Positions 15,249 to 23,674 are shown, numbered from the stretch's first letter. The stretch is 32,019 nt of DNA from Lentisphaerae bacterium GWF2_57_35 (GCA_001804865.1 MHBK01000014.1:1-32019), one strand, 5' to 3'. Notes: generated by a model from the sequence alone, not told the origin. Made by a program: numbers and translations.

Positions 15249-16375
15249 TTCTTTAACTTCCGTCCAACGGTGAAAAGGGTCCGTCGCTCTTTTCCCGGCA
15301 GGCAATAAATATAGTTGTGTTTGAGGCGCATCAACCGGTACGGCGGATCGCCGGCGCGAACCGAACGGCCTCCGAACAGCCGGTCGCCGAAAGCCGTCTT
15401 GTAGCCCGCTTTTTCGGCGGCGAGTTCGGCCGCCCGCCCGCAAACGGCCCAGGGAAAGCACATGTGACGCACGGTATGGGTCTTCAGTTGGCTGTTCAGC
15501 GTTTCGCGCGCGGCCGCCAGCTCGGCCAGGATCGCGGCATCCCTCTCGGCGGGCGTTTCCTGCGTTCCTTGGCTGTTGCCCGCTACATGCCGCAGCTCGA
15601 TCTCCCAGCCGGAACGTTGGAAGAATTCCTGGCCGCCATTCTCGCGGACATGCCGCAGGCAGGCCTCGCGCGCTTTTGGATGGTCGGATCGCAGGGCGTC
15701 CGACATACGCGACCGTTGCGCGTAAAGAGGCGCGCCCAGATCGGCCGGCGTCAGGAATCGATCGTGTCCCTCGTCGGCGATCATCGGGTAGAGATGGGGA
15801 TGCCGATGAAAACCGGGTTGGACGAATTCCTGAATTTCCGCGTCGGAAAAAACCATCCCATGCCAGAATGTATGCGCCTGGATGTCCACGACGCCGGACG
15901 TTTGAAGGGCGCGCAACTCGCCCCAGGCGGCAAACGGCACGGACGACCGGTCCAGATTGATGGGATTCCAGGCGGGATCGTCCATGGTGGGGCGAAGCTT
16001 TTCGGAGTCGACGATGCGCCCGGGAATCGCATAGGCGATGGCTTGGAATCCGTACTTCTTTAAAAGCGGCGCCACGACCGTCCATAAGCTCGCCCAGGCA
16101 TCGTCGAAGCAAAGCGCCACGGAACGTCGGCCGGGATGAATCCCTTTCCGGACAAATTGGGCAATGGCCTCCGAGGTGACCGTGCGATATTGGTTGCGAG
16201 CCAGGTGGAGCAGGTAGGGCTCCAAGTATTCCCGGCTGGCCTCGTGAAAATGAAAGATCGGCAGCCAGGAGCCCAAGCCTCCGCCAAACAAAAAGCGGGG
16301 ATAGCACCCCGACGCCAAGTCGAGGACGCCTCGCCACGGGGTTTTTCGTTCTGTAAATGGAATGGGTTGTGCCAT
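15245..16375 (-). CDS. Polysaccharide deacetylase family protein (NodB-like)
   Basis: This 376-residue protein has the NodB carbohydrate-esterase-4 core. VALCFDDAWASLWTVVAPLL (about 87-106) contains the catalytic/metal Asp pair Asp91-Asp92. AHTFWH (His168 and His172) is the H-x3-H zinc site. The N-terminal LPIFHFHEASREYLEPYLLHL matches the 'YH-x-(V/I)...L...L' entry seen in the family. A ~100-residue insert (about 190-275) separates the two metal motifs from the C-terminal VRHMCFPWAVCGRAAEL, which carries the FPWG-like loop. No signal peptide is visible, so it may act on a lipid-linked sugar on the cytoplasmic side. Its stop overlaps the GT4 start. No good ribosome site precedes the ATG at 16375; see the small frame at 16451. 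Confidence 0.85.
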   Translation of the reverse strand: MAQPIPFTERKTPWRGVLDLASGCYPRFLFGGGLGSWLPIFHFHEASREYLEPYLLHLARNQYRTVTSEAIAQFVRKGIHPGRRSVALCFDDAWASLWTVVAPLLKKYGFQAIAYAIPGRIVDSEKLRPTMDDPAWNPINLDRSSVPFAAWGELRALQTSGVVDIQAHTFWHGMVFSDAEIQEFVQPGFHRHPHLYPMIADEGHDRFLTPADLGAPLYAQRSRMSDALRSDHPKAREACLRHVRENGGQEFFQRSGWEIELRHVAGNSQGTQETPAERDAAILAELAAARETLNSQLKTHTVRHMCFPWAVCGRAAELAAEKAGYKTAFGDRLFGGRSVRAGDPPYRLMRLKHNYIYCLPGKERRTLFTVGRKLKK

Positions 16376-16450
16376 AAATATGGGTTGTTTATATCCACAT
16401 AGCTGAATGAGGCAAAGCCTTTTCGGAAGAGCTTCGAGATGCTCAAATTC

Positions 16451-16522
16451 CTAGGATGGGGCTTCCCCTTTGCATATAGCATCTGCTTTGGCGAGTAATG
16501 CGTCTGTCTCAGGGCGGTTCAT
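16451..16522 (-). CDS. Possible 23-residue leader frame before the deacetylase gene
   Basis: An ATG at 16522 opens a 23-codon frame (begins MNRPETDALLAKADAICKG) that ends in TAG at 16453. AAAGGGAT is eight to nine bases upstream, the best ribosome site in this 159-base gap. The frame is the same as the deacetylase gene, and the 25 codons after TAG contain no stop and run into the ATG at 16375. So it may be a leader peptide, an N-terminal extension broken by one nonsense codon, or chance. There is no family support, and confidence is low. Confidence 0.25.
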   Translation of the reverse strand: MNRPETDALLAKADAICKGEAPS

Positions 16523-16534
16523 GCTGCTATCCCT

Positions 16535-19075
16535 TTACTTTTCTCTCGTCAGTCTTATGCTTCGGATCTTCATGTCGGCCGTTCTATCATAACGAAAAGC
16601 CAGAAAAAACGGCTTATTGTTGAGCTGGCTGATGGTCAAGACGGCGGGTTGCCCGGCTTTTAGCAGGATGCCTGGAGCGCTCTCGTTGCCCGGCCAGCGG
16701 GCATTGATTTCGCCCAGGGGCGTGCCGGCAGGGGCTTCGGCGTCGAAATCGACGGTTGCGGTATATTGGCCTGGCTCCAAGGGGAGCTTGGGGCCGTAGA
16801 AGACGGCGGCCAGGGGATCGTAGTCGCGCCGGAAGACGACGGCGTCGAATTCGCGGGAGGTGTATCCGGCGTGGAAGAAACAGGCGGCCGGCAGGTCGAT
16901 CGAGGCGCCGGGCTCCGGGCTTTCCCAAGCGCCGTTGGCCAGCAGCACGGAATCCAGATCCACCTGTCCCTGCCGGGGCGTGAAAACGACGCCCAGCGGG
17001 CGAGCAGCGGCTTCGGTAGGCGGTTGAATGGACTGCCAGGTCCAATCGCTGGACGACACGCTCAGGGCGGGCAGGGGATTGGTGAGGCCGCTCATAATGG
17101 TTGCCAGGTTCAGCTCGCCGGTCCCGCGCGTTCTGACCAGCCAGTGCAGGGGTTCGTCGAGCGGCGCCAGGATTTCCGGAACGCGGACCGAGGCCTCGCG
17201 ATTCGTCATGGGCAGGTATCCGTCGCCCAGGGAAGTCGTATCTTCCTGGGTAATCGTGTTGGTAAACGTCACCCGCTCCACTTCCCAGCGGCGGGCTGGG
17301 AACACATATTTCATGAAATGAACCGGCTCGCGAGACGAGGGGGTTGGCAGAATTTTGAACGACCAGACGGTGGCGTCTTTCCCAATGCATTGCAGGCGGG
17401 GATGATTCAACAGCCGCTGCAAGGTCAGGCCGACCGGGAAAGGACTCACTTTTTCGGGAAAGACATCTTCATGCAACACGATGTGGCCGATGCCGCGGCT
17501 CAACAGGTTGTCCAATTGCTCGTCCGAACAGGCGCCCAAGTTCATGCTTTCGAAAGGAAGAAAGACCTCGTTGAGATATTTGGTTTTCACGCTGCCGCCG
17601 TAGCCGTTGATCATGCGGATTCGGTAGAGCGAGATGTAATACTCGTTCAGGGACGTGTAGTGCGAATCGCCAGGCCAGAGCGGCAGGGCGATGATGTGCG
17701 GCTTCTGGCCGGCGGCCTGCGCATCTTCGGCAACAGCGCGATACGCGCCTTGCTCCTGGTCCAGCAGGCAGATGGTCGGGCGAATCCGGGCATTGTAGTC
17801 GAGAAGCAGCGGCGCGAGCAGGCCGAGCGCGATCCAGGTTTTCCGGCGGGCGGACCCCGTCAGCCCGCACGACAGCAGCATGCCCACGGTGAGCGACATG
17901 ATCGCCGGCATCAGAAGATAGATCTTGTCCGGCTGCCGGATCATGCCGTAGGGCGGAACCAATTTCATCAGCAGCGCCCAGCAGCGCGGGCCGCCGGGAT
18001 TTTTGACGCCGGTGGAGAGAATGACCATCCCCAGCAGAGCAAGCCCCAGCAAAACAACGGGCAGAATCGGAAAGGGCTCGGACTGGCGTCGTCGTCGAAT
18101 GGCGCAGGCCATTGCGCCGGCAAGCAACAGGGTGAGCAGATAATACCCGAGATAGATTTTCCGGCTGTCGCCCGGGTTGTTGAACTTCACAACGCCTGCC
18201 AGGGAAGGAGAGCGAAGCGAAACCTCATGGATGGTGCGTCCGGCTTTTCCGATGGTGGATTTCTTCTGGATGTTGCTCTTGAGCTTAAGGCTTTGCGCCC
18301 CGATCAAGCCCATGAAGCAAAAGAGCAGGATAGCCGCTTTGAACAGGAGCCCGATTTCTTTCCGCGAGGGCCAGCGTCCGGGGAAACGGTAGAGATAAAC
18401 GAACAGGCACCAGAAAGGGGCGGCGAGCACGGTGAAGAAAAAGACATGCGTATCGCCCCATTCGGTCAGATAAAGCGCGGCGCCGGCCACGCCGCCGGCC
18501 CAGATTTTTTTGTCGGCGATCATGATGTCGAGCGCCCAGAAAACGATGGGGACCCACATCATGGCCAGGCCGGTCGGACTGCCGTCGAGCAGGTTGATCC
18601 ATTGATAAGGCAAAATAATACTGATGACCGCCGCCACGGACGACAGGCCGGGTTGGCGAGTGAAGCGAAGCAGAAGCCGGCGGGTGAAGAAGTAGGCGAT
18701 CCATAACGCGACGAACCCCGTGAAATTCCAGCCGACGGCCTGTCCGCCGACGGCATGGCCGACGACAAAGAAGATCGAGAAGGGCAGGTAATAGGTCGAC
18801 GGAAAAAACCGTTCCGCATCGTTGCCGGTGTTGAATTCGTAGATGTTCGAAAAGGCCGGGGTGTGCCCGCTGACGGCATCGGCGGCCAGCCAGAATTGAT
18901 AGAGGAATTGCAGGTGGTCGCCTGGGATCATTGCGCGCCGGCTGCCGGCCTCGATGTTGTAAGCCGAGGAAGCGATGGCATGTCCGGCATCTTTCGGCAG
19001 GGGCCACGAAAAGACCAACCAGACGGCCAACGTGACCCCAAAAGTCAGTAAAATCTCTTTAATCCAGGCTTTCAT
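16535..19075 (-). CDS. Large GT-C-like membrane protein with a C-terminal soluble domain
   Basis: This 846-residue protein begins with a hydrophobic helix (LLTFGVTLAVWLVFSWPL), then the loop AMIPGDHLQFLYQFWLAADA. The Asp in this first outer loop (Asp53) is typical of GT-C glycosyltransferases. Around ten further helices follow to about residue 460, with the aromatic segment GWNFTGFVALWIAYFFTR. The C-terminal 380 residues are soluble and periplasmic-like, rich in beta-strand and ending in a jelly-roll-like pattern (YTATVDFDAEAPAGTPLGEI). No catalytic motif beyond the Asp is certain, so it could be a sugar or lipid-linked transferase for the polysaccharide made by the next genes. The ATG at 19075 fits MKAWIKE; a longer frame would enter the divergent gene's promoter. 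Confidence 0.75.
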   Translation of the reverse strand: MKAWIKEILLTFGVTLAVWLVFSWPLPKDAGHAIASSAYNIEAGSRRAMIPGDHLQFLYQFWLAADAVSGHTPAFSNIYEFNTGNDAERFFPSTYYLPFSIFFVVGHAVGGQAVGWNFTGFVALWIAYFFTRRLLLRFTRQPGLSSVAAVISIILPYQWINLLDGSPTGLAMMWVPIVFWALDIMIADKKIWAGGVAGAALYLTEWGDTHVFFFTVLAAPFWCLFVYLYRFPGRWPSRKEIGLLFKAAILLFCFMGLIGAQSLKLKSNIQKKSTIGKAGRTIHEVSLRSPSLAGVVKFNNPGDSRKIYLGYYLLTLLLAGAMACAIRRRRQSEPFPILPVVLLGLALLGMVILSTGVKNPGGPRCWALLMKLVPPYGMIRQPDKIYLLMPAIMSLTVGMLLSCGLTGSARRKTWIALGLLAPLLLDYNARIRPTICLLDQEQGAYRAVAEDAQAAGQKPHIIALPLWPGDSHYTSLNEYYISLYRIRMINGYGGSVKTKYLNEVFLPFESMNLGACSDEQLDNLLSRGIGHIVLHEDVFPEKVSPFPVGLTLQRLLNHPRLQCIGKDATVWSFKILPTPSSREPVHFMKYVFPARRWEVERVTFTNTITQEDTTSLGDGYLPMTNREASVRVPEILAPLDEPLHWLVRTRGTGELNLATIMSGLTNPLPALSVSSSDWTWQSIQPPTEAAARPLGVVFTPRQGQVDLDSVLLANGAWESPEPGASIDLPAACFFHAGYTSREFDAVVFRRDYDPLAAVFYGPKLPLEPGQYTATVDFDAEAPAGTPLGEINARWPGNESAPGILLKAGQPAVLTISQLNNKPFFLAFRYDRTADMKIRSIRLTREK

Positions 19076-19109
19076 CGCTATTTTCCGAAAGGGGAAGCTA
19101 CCTTGTGGC

Positions 19110-19136
19110 TTGCCAAGGGACAAGCGTTTATTTAAT
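19110..19136 (+). promoter_or_regulatory. Possible sigma-70-like promoter for the radical SAM gene
   Basis: TTGCCA (19110-19115) and TTTAAT (19131-19136) are near matches to -35 and -10 hexamers, but the spacer is 15 bases, shorter than the normal 17. They lie 24 bases before the ATG at 19161, within the 85-base divergent gap. This is weak and only suggestive. Confidence 0.25.
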
Positions 19137-19160
19137 AGTGCCCTTTCGCTTGAGCAAACT

Positions 19161-20615
19161 ATGAAATGTCTTTTTGTATATAAAACGGCTTCGCTGGACA
19201 TCACCGATCCCATGGGCATCATGTGCCTGATCGCCAATGTGAAGAAACACGGGCATCAGTCGGATCTCTTCCTGACCAACCTGGAAAAGGATCTGTTTAA
19301 GTCCGTCAAGGAATACCAACCGGATGTGATCGGCTTCTCCGTAACCAGCGGGTCGGAAAATTATTACCTCGAGTTGATCCGTCGCTTGCGCAAGCACGTG
19401 AAGTTCATCTCGATCATGGGCGGGCCCCATCCGACGTTTTTTCCCGAAATCATCGAAAAGGATGAAGTCGACATCATCTGCCGCGGTGAGGGGGACGAAG
19501 CGTTGGTCGAGCTGCTCGACCGGCTGCAGGAAGGCAAGGAATATTCGGACATCCGCAATCTCTGGGTGAAGAAGGACGGGCAGGTCGTCAAGAATCCCAT
19601 GCGTCCGTTGATCCAGGATCTCGACAGTCTGCCATTTCCGGATCGGGCGTCTTTCCTCAAGTATTACGCTTATGCGCACAGCAGCGTGAAGCACTTTCTC
19701 TCCAGTCGGGGCTGTCCCTACGACTGCGCCTACTGCTTCAACCACATGCTGAAAAAGCTTTATCGCGACGAAGCCGGTCCCGGGCAATATTGCCGCCTGC
19801 GGAGCGTGGAGAACGTGATTCGCGAAGTGGAAGACGTGAAGAACAATTATCCTTTGAAGATTGTCTATTTTCATGACGACCTGTTCATCATGAACAAGAC
19901 CTGGCTCAAGGAATTCTCCGCGGCGTACAAGGCGAGGGTTGGGCTGCCGATGATTTGTTACGTCCGGGCCAATCTCGTGAACGAAGAAGTGGTGCAGTGC
20001 CTCAAGGAAGCCAACTGCATTACGATCGCCATGGGCGTGGAAAGCGGCAACGAAGAGATCCGAAAAACCGTGCTCAAGCGAAACATGACCAACGAACAAA
20101 TCGTCAATGCCGCCCGGTTGTTTCACAAGTACGGCATCTCCATCATGACGCAGAACATGGTGGGCTTGCCCCAGGAAACCATTGAAAACGCCTACGAGAC
20201 CATTCAGGTGAATACCGAAATCAAACCGGCGTATGCCTGGGTGTCGATCTTTCAGCCGTATCCCCGCACTGAGCTGCACCGGTTCTGCATCGAAAAAGGA
20301 TATCTCGATCCGACGCACAAGCAGCATGCGTCCTATCAGGTCGAATCGCCGATCAATACGGGTATGACGAAGCGTGAATTCGAGAACCTGCACAAATTTT
20401 TTGCGCTCTCCATCGAGTCGCCCCTGGTGAGAAAGCTTTCGAGAAGCCTGATCCGCTGGCCGAACAACATCGTCTTCAACGTGATCTACCGGTTCTTCAA
20501 GGGCTACACTCACATCGTCCGCCTCAAGATGAGCAGCGGCGAAATCGGCTTCCTCGGCTACCTCTGGGACCTGCTGGGCTACAAAGTCCGCCGCCATCTC
20601 GGGAAGACGTATTAA
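19161..20615 (+). CDS. B12-binding-domain radical SAM protein
   Basis: This 484-residue protein has an N-terminal cobalamin-binding-like domain (about 1-140: YKTASLDITDPMGIMCLIAN, DVIGFSVTSGSENYYL, ISIMGGPHPTFFPEII). A radical SAM domain follows, with the cluster Cys185, Cys189 and Cys192 in SRGCPYDCAYC. Elements of the SAM-binding barrel follow: IVYFHDDLFIMNKTW, AMGVESGNEEIRKTVLKRNM and NMVGLPQETIENAYETI. This is the BchE/P-methylase-like architecture, used for methylations, cyclisations and other C-C bond formations. The C-terminal 100 residues are basic/aromatic, with no assigned role. It is divergent from the GT-C-like gene; an unusual carbon modification of the glycan or its lipid is an inference from context. 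Confidence 0.88.
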   Translation: MKCLFVYKTASLDITDPMGIMCLIANVKKHGHQSDLFLTNLEKDLFKSVKEYQPDVIGFSVTSGSENYYLELIRRLRKHVKFISIMGGPHPTFFPEIIEKDEVDIICRGEGDEALVELLDRLQEGKEYSDIRNLWVKKDGQVVKNPMRPLIQDLDSLPFPDRASFLKYYAYAHSSVKHFLSSRGCPYDCAYCFNHMLKKLYRDEAGPGQYCRLRSVENVIREVEDVKNNYPLKIVYFHDDLFIMNKTWLKEFSAAYKARVGLPMICYVRANLVNEEVVQCLKEANCITIAMGVESGNEEIRKTVLKRNMTNEQIVNAARLFHKYGISIMTQNMVGLPQETIENAYETIQVNTEIKPAYAWVSIFQPYPRTELHRFCIEKGYLDPTHKQHASYQVESPINTGMTKREFENLHKFFALSIESPLVRKLSRSLIRWPNNIVFNVIYRFFKGYTHIVRLKMSSGEIGFLGYLWDLLGYKVRRHLGKTY

Positions 20616-20644
20616 GGCGAGCAGAGGGGCGGGAAGGAAGAAGT

Positions 20645-20766
20645 AATCAGTTGTCAGTGATCAGTTATCAGTAATCAGTGTTTAGGCATCCGCTTGCTTC
20701 TATCTTCTTTACTGACAACTGATCACTGATTACTGATCACTGATTACTGATTACTGATCACTGATC
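20645..20766. repeat. Heptamer-periodic inverted repeat (ACTGATN)
   Basis: The left arm (20645-20679) is five 7-base units of the form NNTCAGT. The right arm (20711-20766) is eight units ACTGA(T/C)N. Together they can pair into a long imperfect hairpin with a loop at 20680-20710. The right arm covers the stop and last codons of the acyltransferase on the minus strand (GDQ-stop). The unit count differs between arms, as expected from repeat slippage. No spacers are present, so it is not a CRISPR array. The gap 20616-20757 has no gene. Confidence 0.9.
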
Positions 20767-21540
20767 ACCGTTCACTTCTTCCTTCGGAGCCGGCGTCGAG
20801 GCATCGCGTTGGCGTATCACCTTCGCGGGCATGCCGACGGAGATCGTGTTGGCGGGAAGATCGTTGTTCACTACGGCGCCGGTTCCGACGATCGAGCTTT
20901 CGCCGATCGTTACGCCGTCCAGAACCGTCACGCTGGCGCCGATCCACGAATGCGCGCCGATCCGGATGCCCTTGGCCACGCGCTTTTGATCCATGATGGG
21001 CACATCGGTTTTCGAAAAGTCGTGCCCGCCGCCGACGATATAGGAGTAGGCGGCAATGAGCACCTTCTCGCCGATCTCGACGCTGTTGGACGAGGCGATG
21101 TCGCAATTGAAGCCGATGTTGGCGTTGTCGCCGACGACGATGTCGCCGTTTTTGCAGTGCAGGATGCTGTTGCGGCCGATGAACACGCCCGAGCCGATTG
21201 TAATGCCTTTGTTGCTGTCGCCCTTGGCGTCGACCAGGCAGTTGTCGTCGAGGACGACATTGTCTCCGATAAAAACCTTGTGAGGATGCCGGAACGTCAC
21301 GTGCGAGCCTATCGCCACATTCCGGCCCATGCGGCCGAGGATGAAGGGATAGAGCAACCGCCGCAACACCAGTCCCAGTGCGCCGGGAATGCCGCTGATG
21401 AACGTATGGATGAACTCATGCTTGGCCAGCGCCAGGAAACCGGGTTGGCCGATGACCAGATTCTGATACTTCTGGATCGCCGAGGTTTTGGCGTCCGACA
21501 TCTTTTCCTGAATATCCAGTATTTCTCGTTGTTCTGTCAT
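20758..21540 (-). CDS. Left-handed beta-helix (hexapeptide) acyltransferase
   Basis: This 260-residue O/N-acyltransferase has a LbetaH domain. Residues about 70-240 show hexapeptide turns [LIV]-G-x4, for example VFIGDNVVLDDNCLVD, ITIGSGVFIGRNSILHC, IVVGDNANIGFNC, VEIGEKVLIAAYSY, IRIGAHSWIGASVTV and VTIGESSIVGTGAVV. GGGHDF (His173) is the likely catalytic His region, with an external loop KTDVPIMDQKRV as in maltose/galactoside acetyltransferases. The N-terminal 65 residues are helical with a hydrophobic stretch (FISGIPGALGLVLRRLLYPF), possibly membrane-associated. It follows the GT4 gene by 32 bases, suggesting glycan acylation. The last three codons lie in the heptamer repeat. I chose the ATG at 21540 (MTEQREIL) over a longer frame that overlaps the GT4 end. 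Confidence 0.88.
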   Translation of the reverse strand: MTEQREILDIQEKMSDAKTSAIQKYQNLVIGQPGFLALAKHEFIHTFISGIPGALGLVLRRLLYPFILGRMGRNVAIGSHVTFRHPHKVFIGDNVVLDDNCLVDAKGDSNKGITIGSGVFIGRNSILHCKNGDIVVGDNANIGFNCDIASSNSVEIGEKVLIAAYSYIVGGGHDFSKTDVPIMDQKRVAKGIRIGAHSWIGASVTVLDGVTIGESSIVGTGAVVNNDLPANTISVGMPAKVIRQRDASTPAPKEEVNGDQ

Positions 21541-21572
21541 GGCGTCTAAAGTGCAGGATTGGCTGAGATTTG

Positions 21573-22712
21573 TCAAACGGACGATGAGCCGCACAGCTCT
21601 TCGTAAATCGCCGCGTAACGAGCCGCAATTTTTTCAATGCGGCATTCCTGCGCGGTTTCTTGTCCGGCGGAACGCAATGTTGCCTGAAGCTGGGGCTCTT
21701 TCACGATCCGGTCGATCGCGCCGGCCAGGGCGTTCGCATCCCGGGGCGGGACCATTAGGACGTTTTTCTCGTTAAAGTAAATGTCGTGGAAACAGGGCAT
21801 GTCGGTGATGACCAGCGGCGCACCCACGGCCAGCATTTCCACGCCGGCGGTGTTGAAGCCCTCGTTGAAAATGGAGGCGACCACCGCCACGTCGAACAGG
21901 GAAATGTAAGGGACCACATTCTCCTGATAGCCGGTGAAGATGGCTTTGTTCGCCAAGCCCAACTCGGCGGCTTGCTGGCGGAGCGTCTCGGCCCAGGGCC
22001 CTTCGCCCACGAGCACGAAGCGCAGGCGGTCGTCTTTTTCAGCCAGCAATTTGGCGGCCTGCAGCAGAATATGATGCCCCTTCATCTCCGCCATGCGTCC
22101 GGCCGTGCCTACAATTTTGGCCCCGTCGGGAATGCCCAGGCTGCGGCGTAAGGCTTGTATTTGCTCGGGGGCCGAGCGGGTGACTTTGTCCAGGGGGATG
22201 CCGTTGAACAGCACTTCCACCTGGGCGTCGGGCATGTAGCGGTCGACTACCATGAAGCGTTTGACCGCCTCGGAAACTGCCAGGCCTTTGGCCTGCCAGT
22301 TGCGCAGAAACCAGTCGACGAGCTGTTGATACTTCGGAAGCCGCTCGTCGACAAAATGTTCCTGGACGATCACCGGGACCTTCATGAGCCGGCCGGCCAC
22401 GCGTCCGAAATTGAACGAGGCATACCCGTGAAGATGCAATACGGTCGGCCGCCACTTCCGCATCACGCGCATGACCTCGAAGAGCGTGAACGGATTGAAC
22501 TTGCTGCTGTTGAGCGAGACGACTTCGAGGCCTTTTTCGCGCAAGACATCGCAGGCCACGTCTTCTTCGCGCAGGTTCAGCAGCATGACCTTGTAGTGCG
22601 CCGGATAAAACGGCACGCGATATGCAATCTGCCGGGCCGGTCCATGCATTTTAGACCTGCCCGCGCTGACTTTATCCATGATATGCAGTATGCGAATCTC
22701 GTTCGAAGCCAT
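21573..22712 (-). CDS. GT4-family glycosyltransferase
   Basis: This 379-residue protein starts IRILHIMDKVSAGRSKMHGPARQIAYRV. Then LREKGLEVVSLNSSKFNPF and WRPTVLHLHGYASFNFGRVAG form the GT-B N-terminal domain. The donor domain holds IVGTAGRMAEMKGHHILLQAAKLL, RFVLVGEGPWAETLR, AIFTGYQENVVPYISLFDVAV and FNEGFNTAGVEMLAVGAPLV, an E-x7-E variant (E-G-F-N-T-A-G-V-E). This is a retaining GT4 enzyme. The ATG at 22712 (MASNEIR) has GGGAA just upstream; a start at 22781 adds 23 basic residues and is less likely. It forms a two-gene unit with the acyltransferase. Confidence 0.88.
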   Translation of the reverse strand: MASNEIRILHIMDKVSAGRSKMHGPARQIAYRVPFYPAHYKVMLLNLREEDVACDVLREKGLEVVSLNSSKFNPFTLFEVMRVMRKWRPTVLHLHGYASFNFGRVAGRLMKVPVIVQEHFVDERLPKYQQLVDWFLRNWQAKGLAVSEAVKRFMVVDRYMPDAQVEVLFNGIPLDKVTRSAPEQIQALRRSLGIPDGAKIVGTAGRMAEMKGHHILLQAAKLLAEKDDRLRFVLVGEGPWAETLRQQAAELGLANKAIFTGYQENVVPYISLFDVAVVASIFNEGFNTAGVEMLAVGAPLVITDMPCFHDIYFNEKNVLMVPPRDANALAGAIDRIVKEPQLQATLRSAGQETAQECRIEKIAARYAAIYEELCGSSSV

Positions 22713-22807
22713 TGAATTCCCAATCGAATTGCCGCTTGTCGCGTTCTTGTTTTTCTTGCGGCGGTGAGTGTAGAGCTTCATGAAGGGGTGTCAACGATAA
22801 AGTCCCC

Positions 22808-22837
22808 CGCCGGTAGGACCGGCGCTCCGGCGCCGGC
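22808..22837. repeat. GC-rich intergenic hairpin
   Basis: The arms cgccggt (22808-22814) and accggcg (22818-22824) are perfect around AGG. The palindrome ccggcgccgg follows at 22828-22837. This lies in the 241-base divergent space between the GT4 gene (start 22712) and the SGNH lipoprotein (22954). No gene is seen in that space. Confidence 0.55.
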
Positions 22838-22953
22838 CGAAGAGGTGGTCAGCGGAGCGGCCGCCCTGCCAACGACGAAGCACGACAGCCCTCGCCCCAC
22901 GATCTTTTTATGCGCTTGGATGATTTCGCGGTTGCTGCTATGGATGAAGACCC

Positions 22954-23559
22954 ATGATTAAACGGTGTATTTTAGCGTGCCTGATCCTGCTGACCGGCGG
23001 CTGCGCCCGGAAGGCCGTTATCAAACCTTTGACGCCCGACGCGGTCGTAGTGGCCTTTGGAGATAGCCTGACGTCGGGCTATGGCGTCGCCCCGGACGAT
23101 TCGTATCCGTCCATCCTGTCGCAGCTCCTGGGCTGCCAGGTGATTAATGCGGGTATTCCCGGGGAAGTGTCCCGAGAAGGTCTTGGCCGGTTGCTGGAAA
23201 CCGTTCGCCTCCATCAACCGGACCTGGTCGTTCTCTGTCATGGCGGAAACGATTTGCTGCATCGCACGGAGCCCCTTTGCGCGAAAGCCAACGTATCCCA
23301 AATAATCCAGAGCTTGAAGGCCCAGGGGATTGACGTGATCCTCGTTGGCGTCCCCGAGCCCGGACTCTGGCTCTCTGCCGCGCGCTGGTATGGCGACTTG
23401 GCCGAGGAGCACGGCATTCCCTATGAAAGCGAGGCGGTCTCCCTCGTCCTTTCGGACGCCCTCACGCGAAACGACGATCGTATCCATCCCAACGAGCGCG
23501 GCTATCGGATTATGGCGGAATCGATCGCGGCATTGATTCGAAGCTCGGAATCCAATTGA
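22954..23559 (+). CDS. SGNH/GDSL-family esterase lipoprotein
   Basis: This 201-residue protein has a lipoprotein signal peptide with lipobox LTGGC (acylated Cys17). SGNH hydrolase blocks follow: block I AFGDSLTSGYG (Ser38 nucleophile), block II NAGIPGE (Gly67 region), block III HGGND (Asn99) and block V DDRIHPN (Asp175, His178). The catalytic set is complete, so it should be an active esterase or thioesterase of the TesA-like branch. It probably faces the periplasm, anchored to a membrane. The natural substrate is unknown; deacylation of glycans or lipids is possible given the location beside an acyltransferase/glycosyltransferase pair. ATG at 22954; GGATGAAG is a weak ribosome site. Confidence 0.9.
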   Translation: MIKRCILACLILLTGGCARKAVIKPLTPDAVVVAFGDSLTSGYGVAPDDSYPSILSQLLGCQVINAGIPGEVSREGLGRLLETVRLHQPDLVVLCHGGNDLLHRTEPLCAKANVSQIIQSLKAQGIDVILVGVPEPGLWLSAARWYGDLAEEHGIPYESEAVSLVLSDALTRNDDRIHPNERGYRIMAESIAALIRSSESN

Positions 23560-23674
23560 TTCTGGCCTCTGGCAGCTATTTTTACAAAAAACTGTCCAAG
23601 CCCGTGATTGCTTGTATACTGATTCGAGCATAGACGGATTGACCCATAGGTCGTTATTACGGAGAATTTTGGCA

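Noticed and set aside
14004..15308. Open frame of 434 codons on the plus strand
   Set aside because: Antisense to the GT4 gene at 14019, with no domain or start support.
16766..18706. Open frame of 646 codons on the plus strand
   Set aside because: It runs antisense through the GT-C-like gene. Its product has no family motif, is Gln/Arg/Gly-rich as expected of a mirrored GC-rich gene, and has no ribosome site.
19128..20597. Open frame of 489 codons on the minus strand
   Set aside because: Antisense to the radical SAM gene, whose cluster and barrel motifs are clear. The antisense product has no recognisable domain.
20645..20766. CRISPR-like array
   Set aside because: The repeats are seven bases, directly abutting, with no spacers and no cas genes.
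22764..22961. Plus-strand frame of 65 codons
   Set aside because: Spans a GC-rich hairpin and overlaps the SGNH gene start; no ribosome site or motif.
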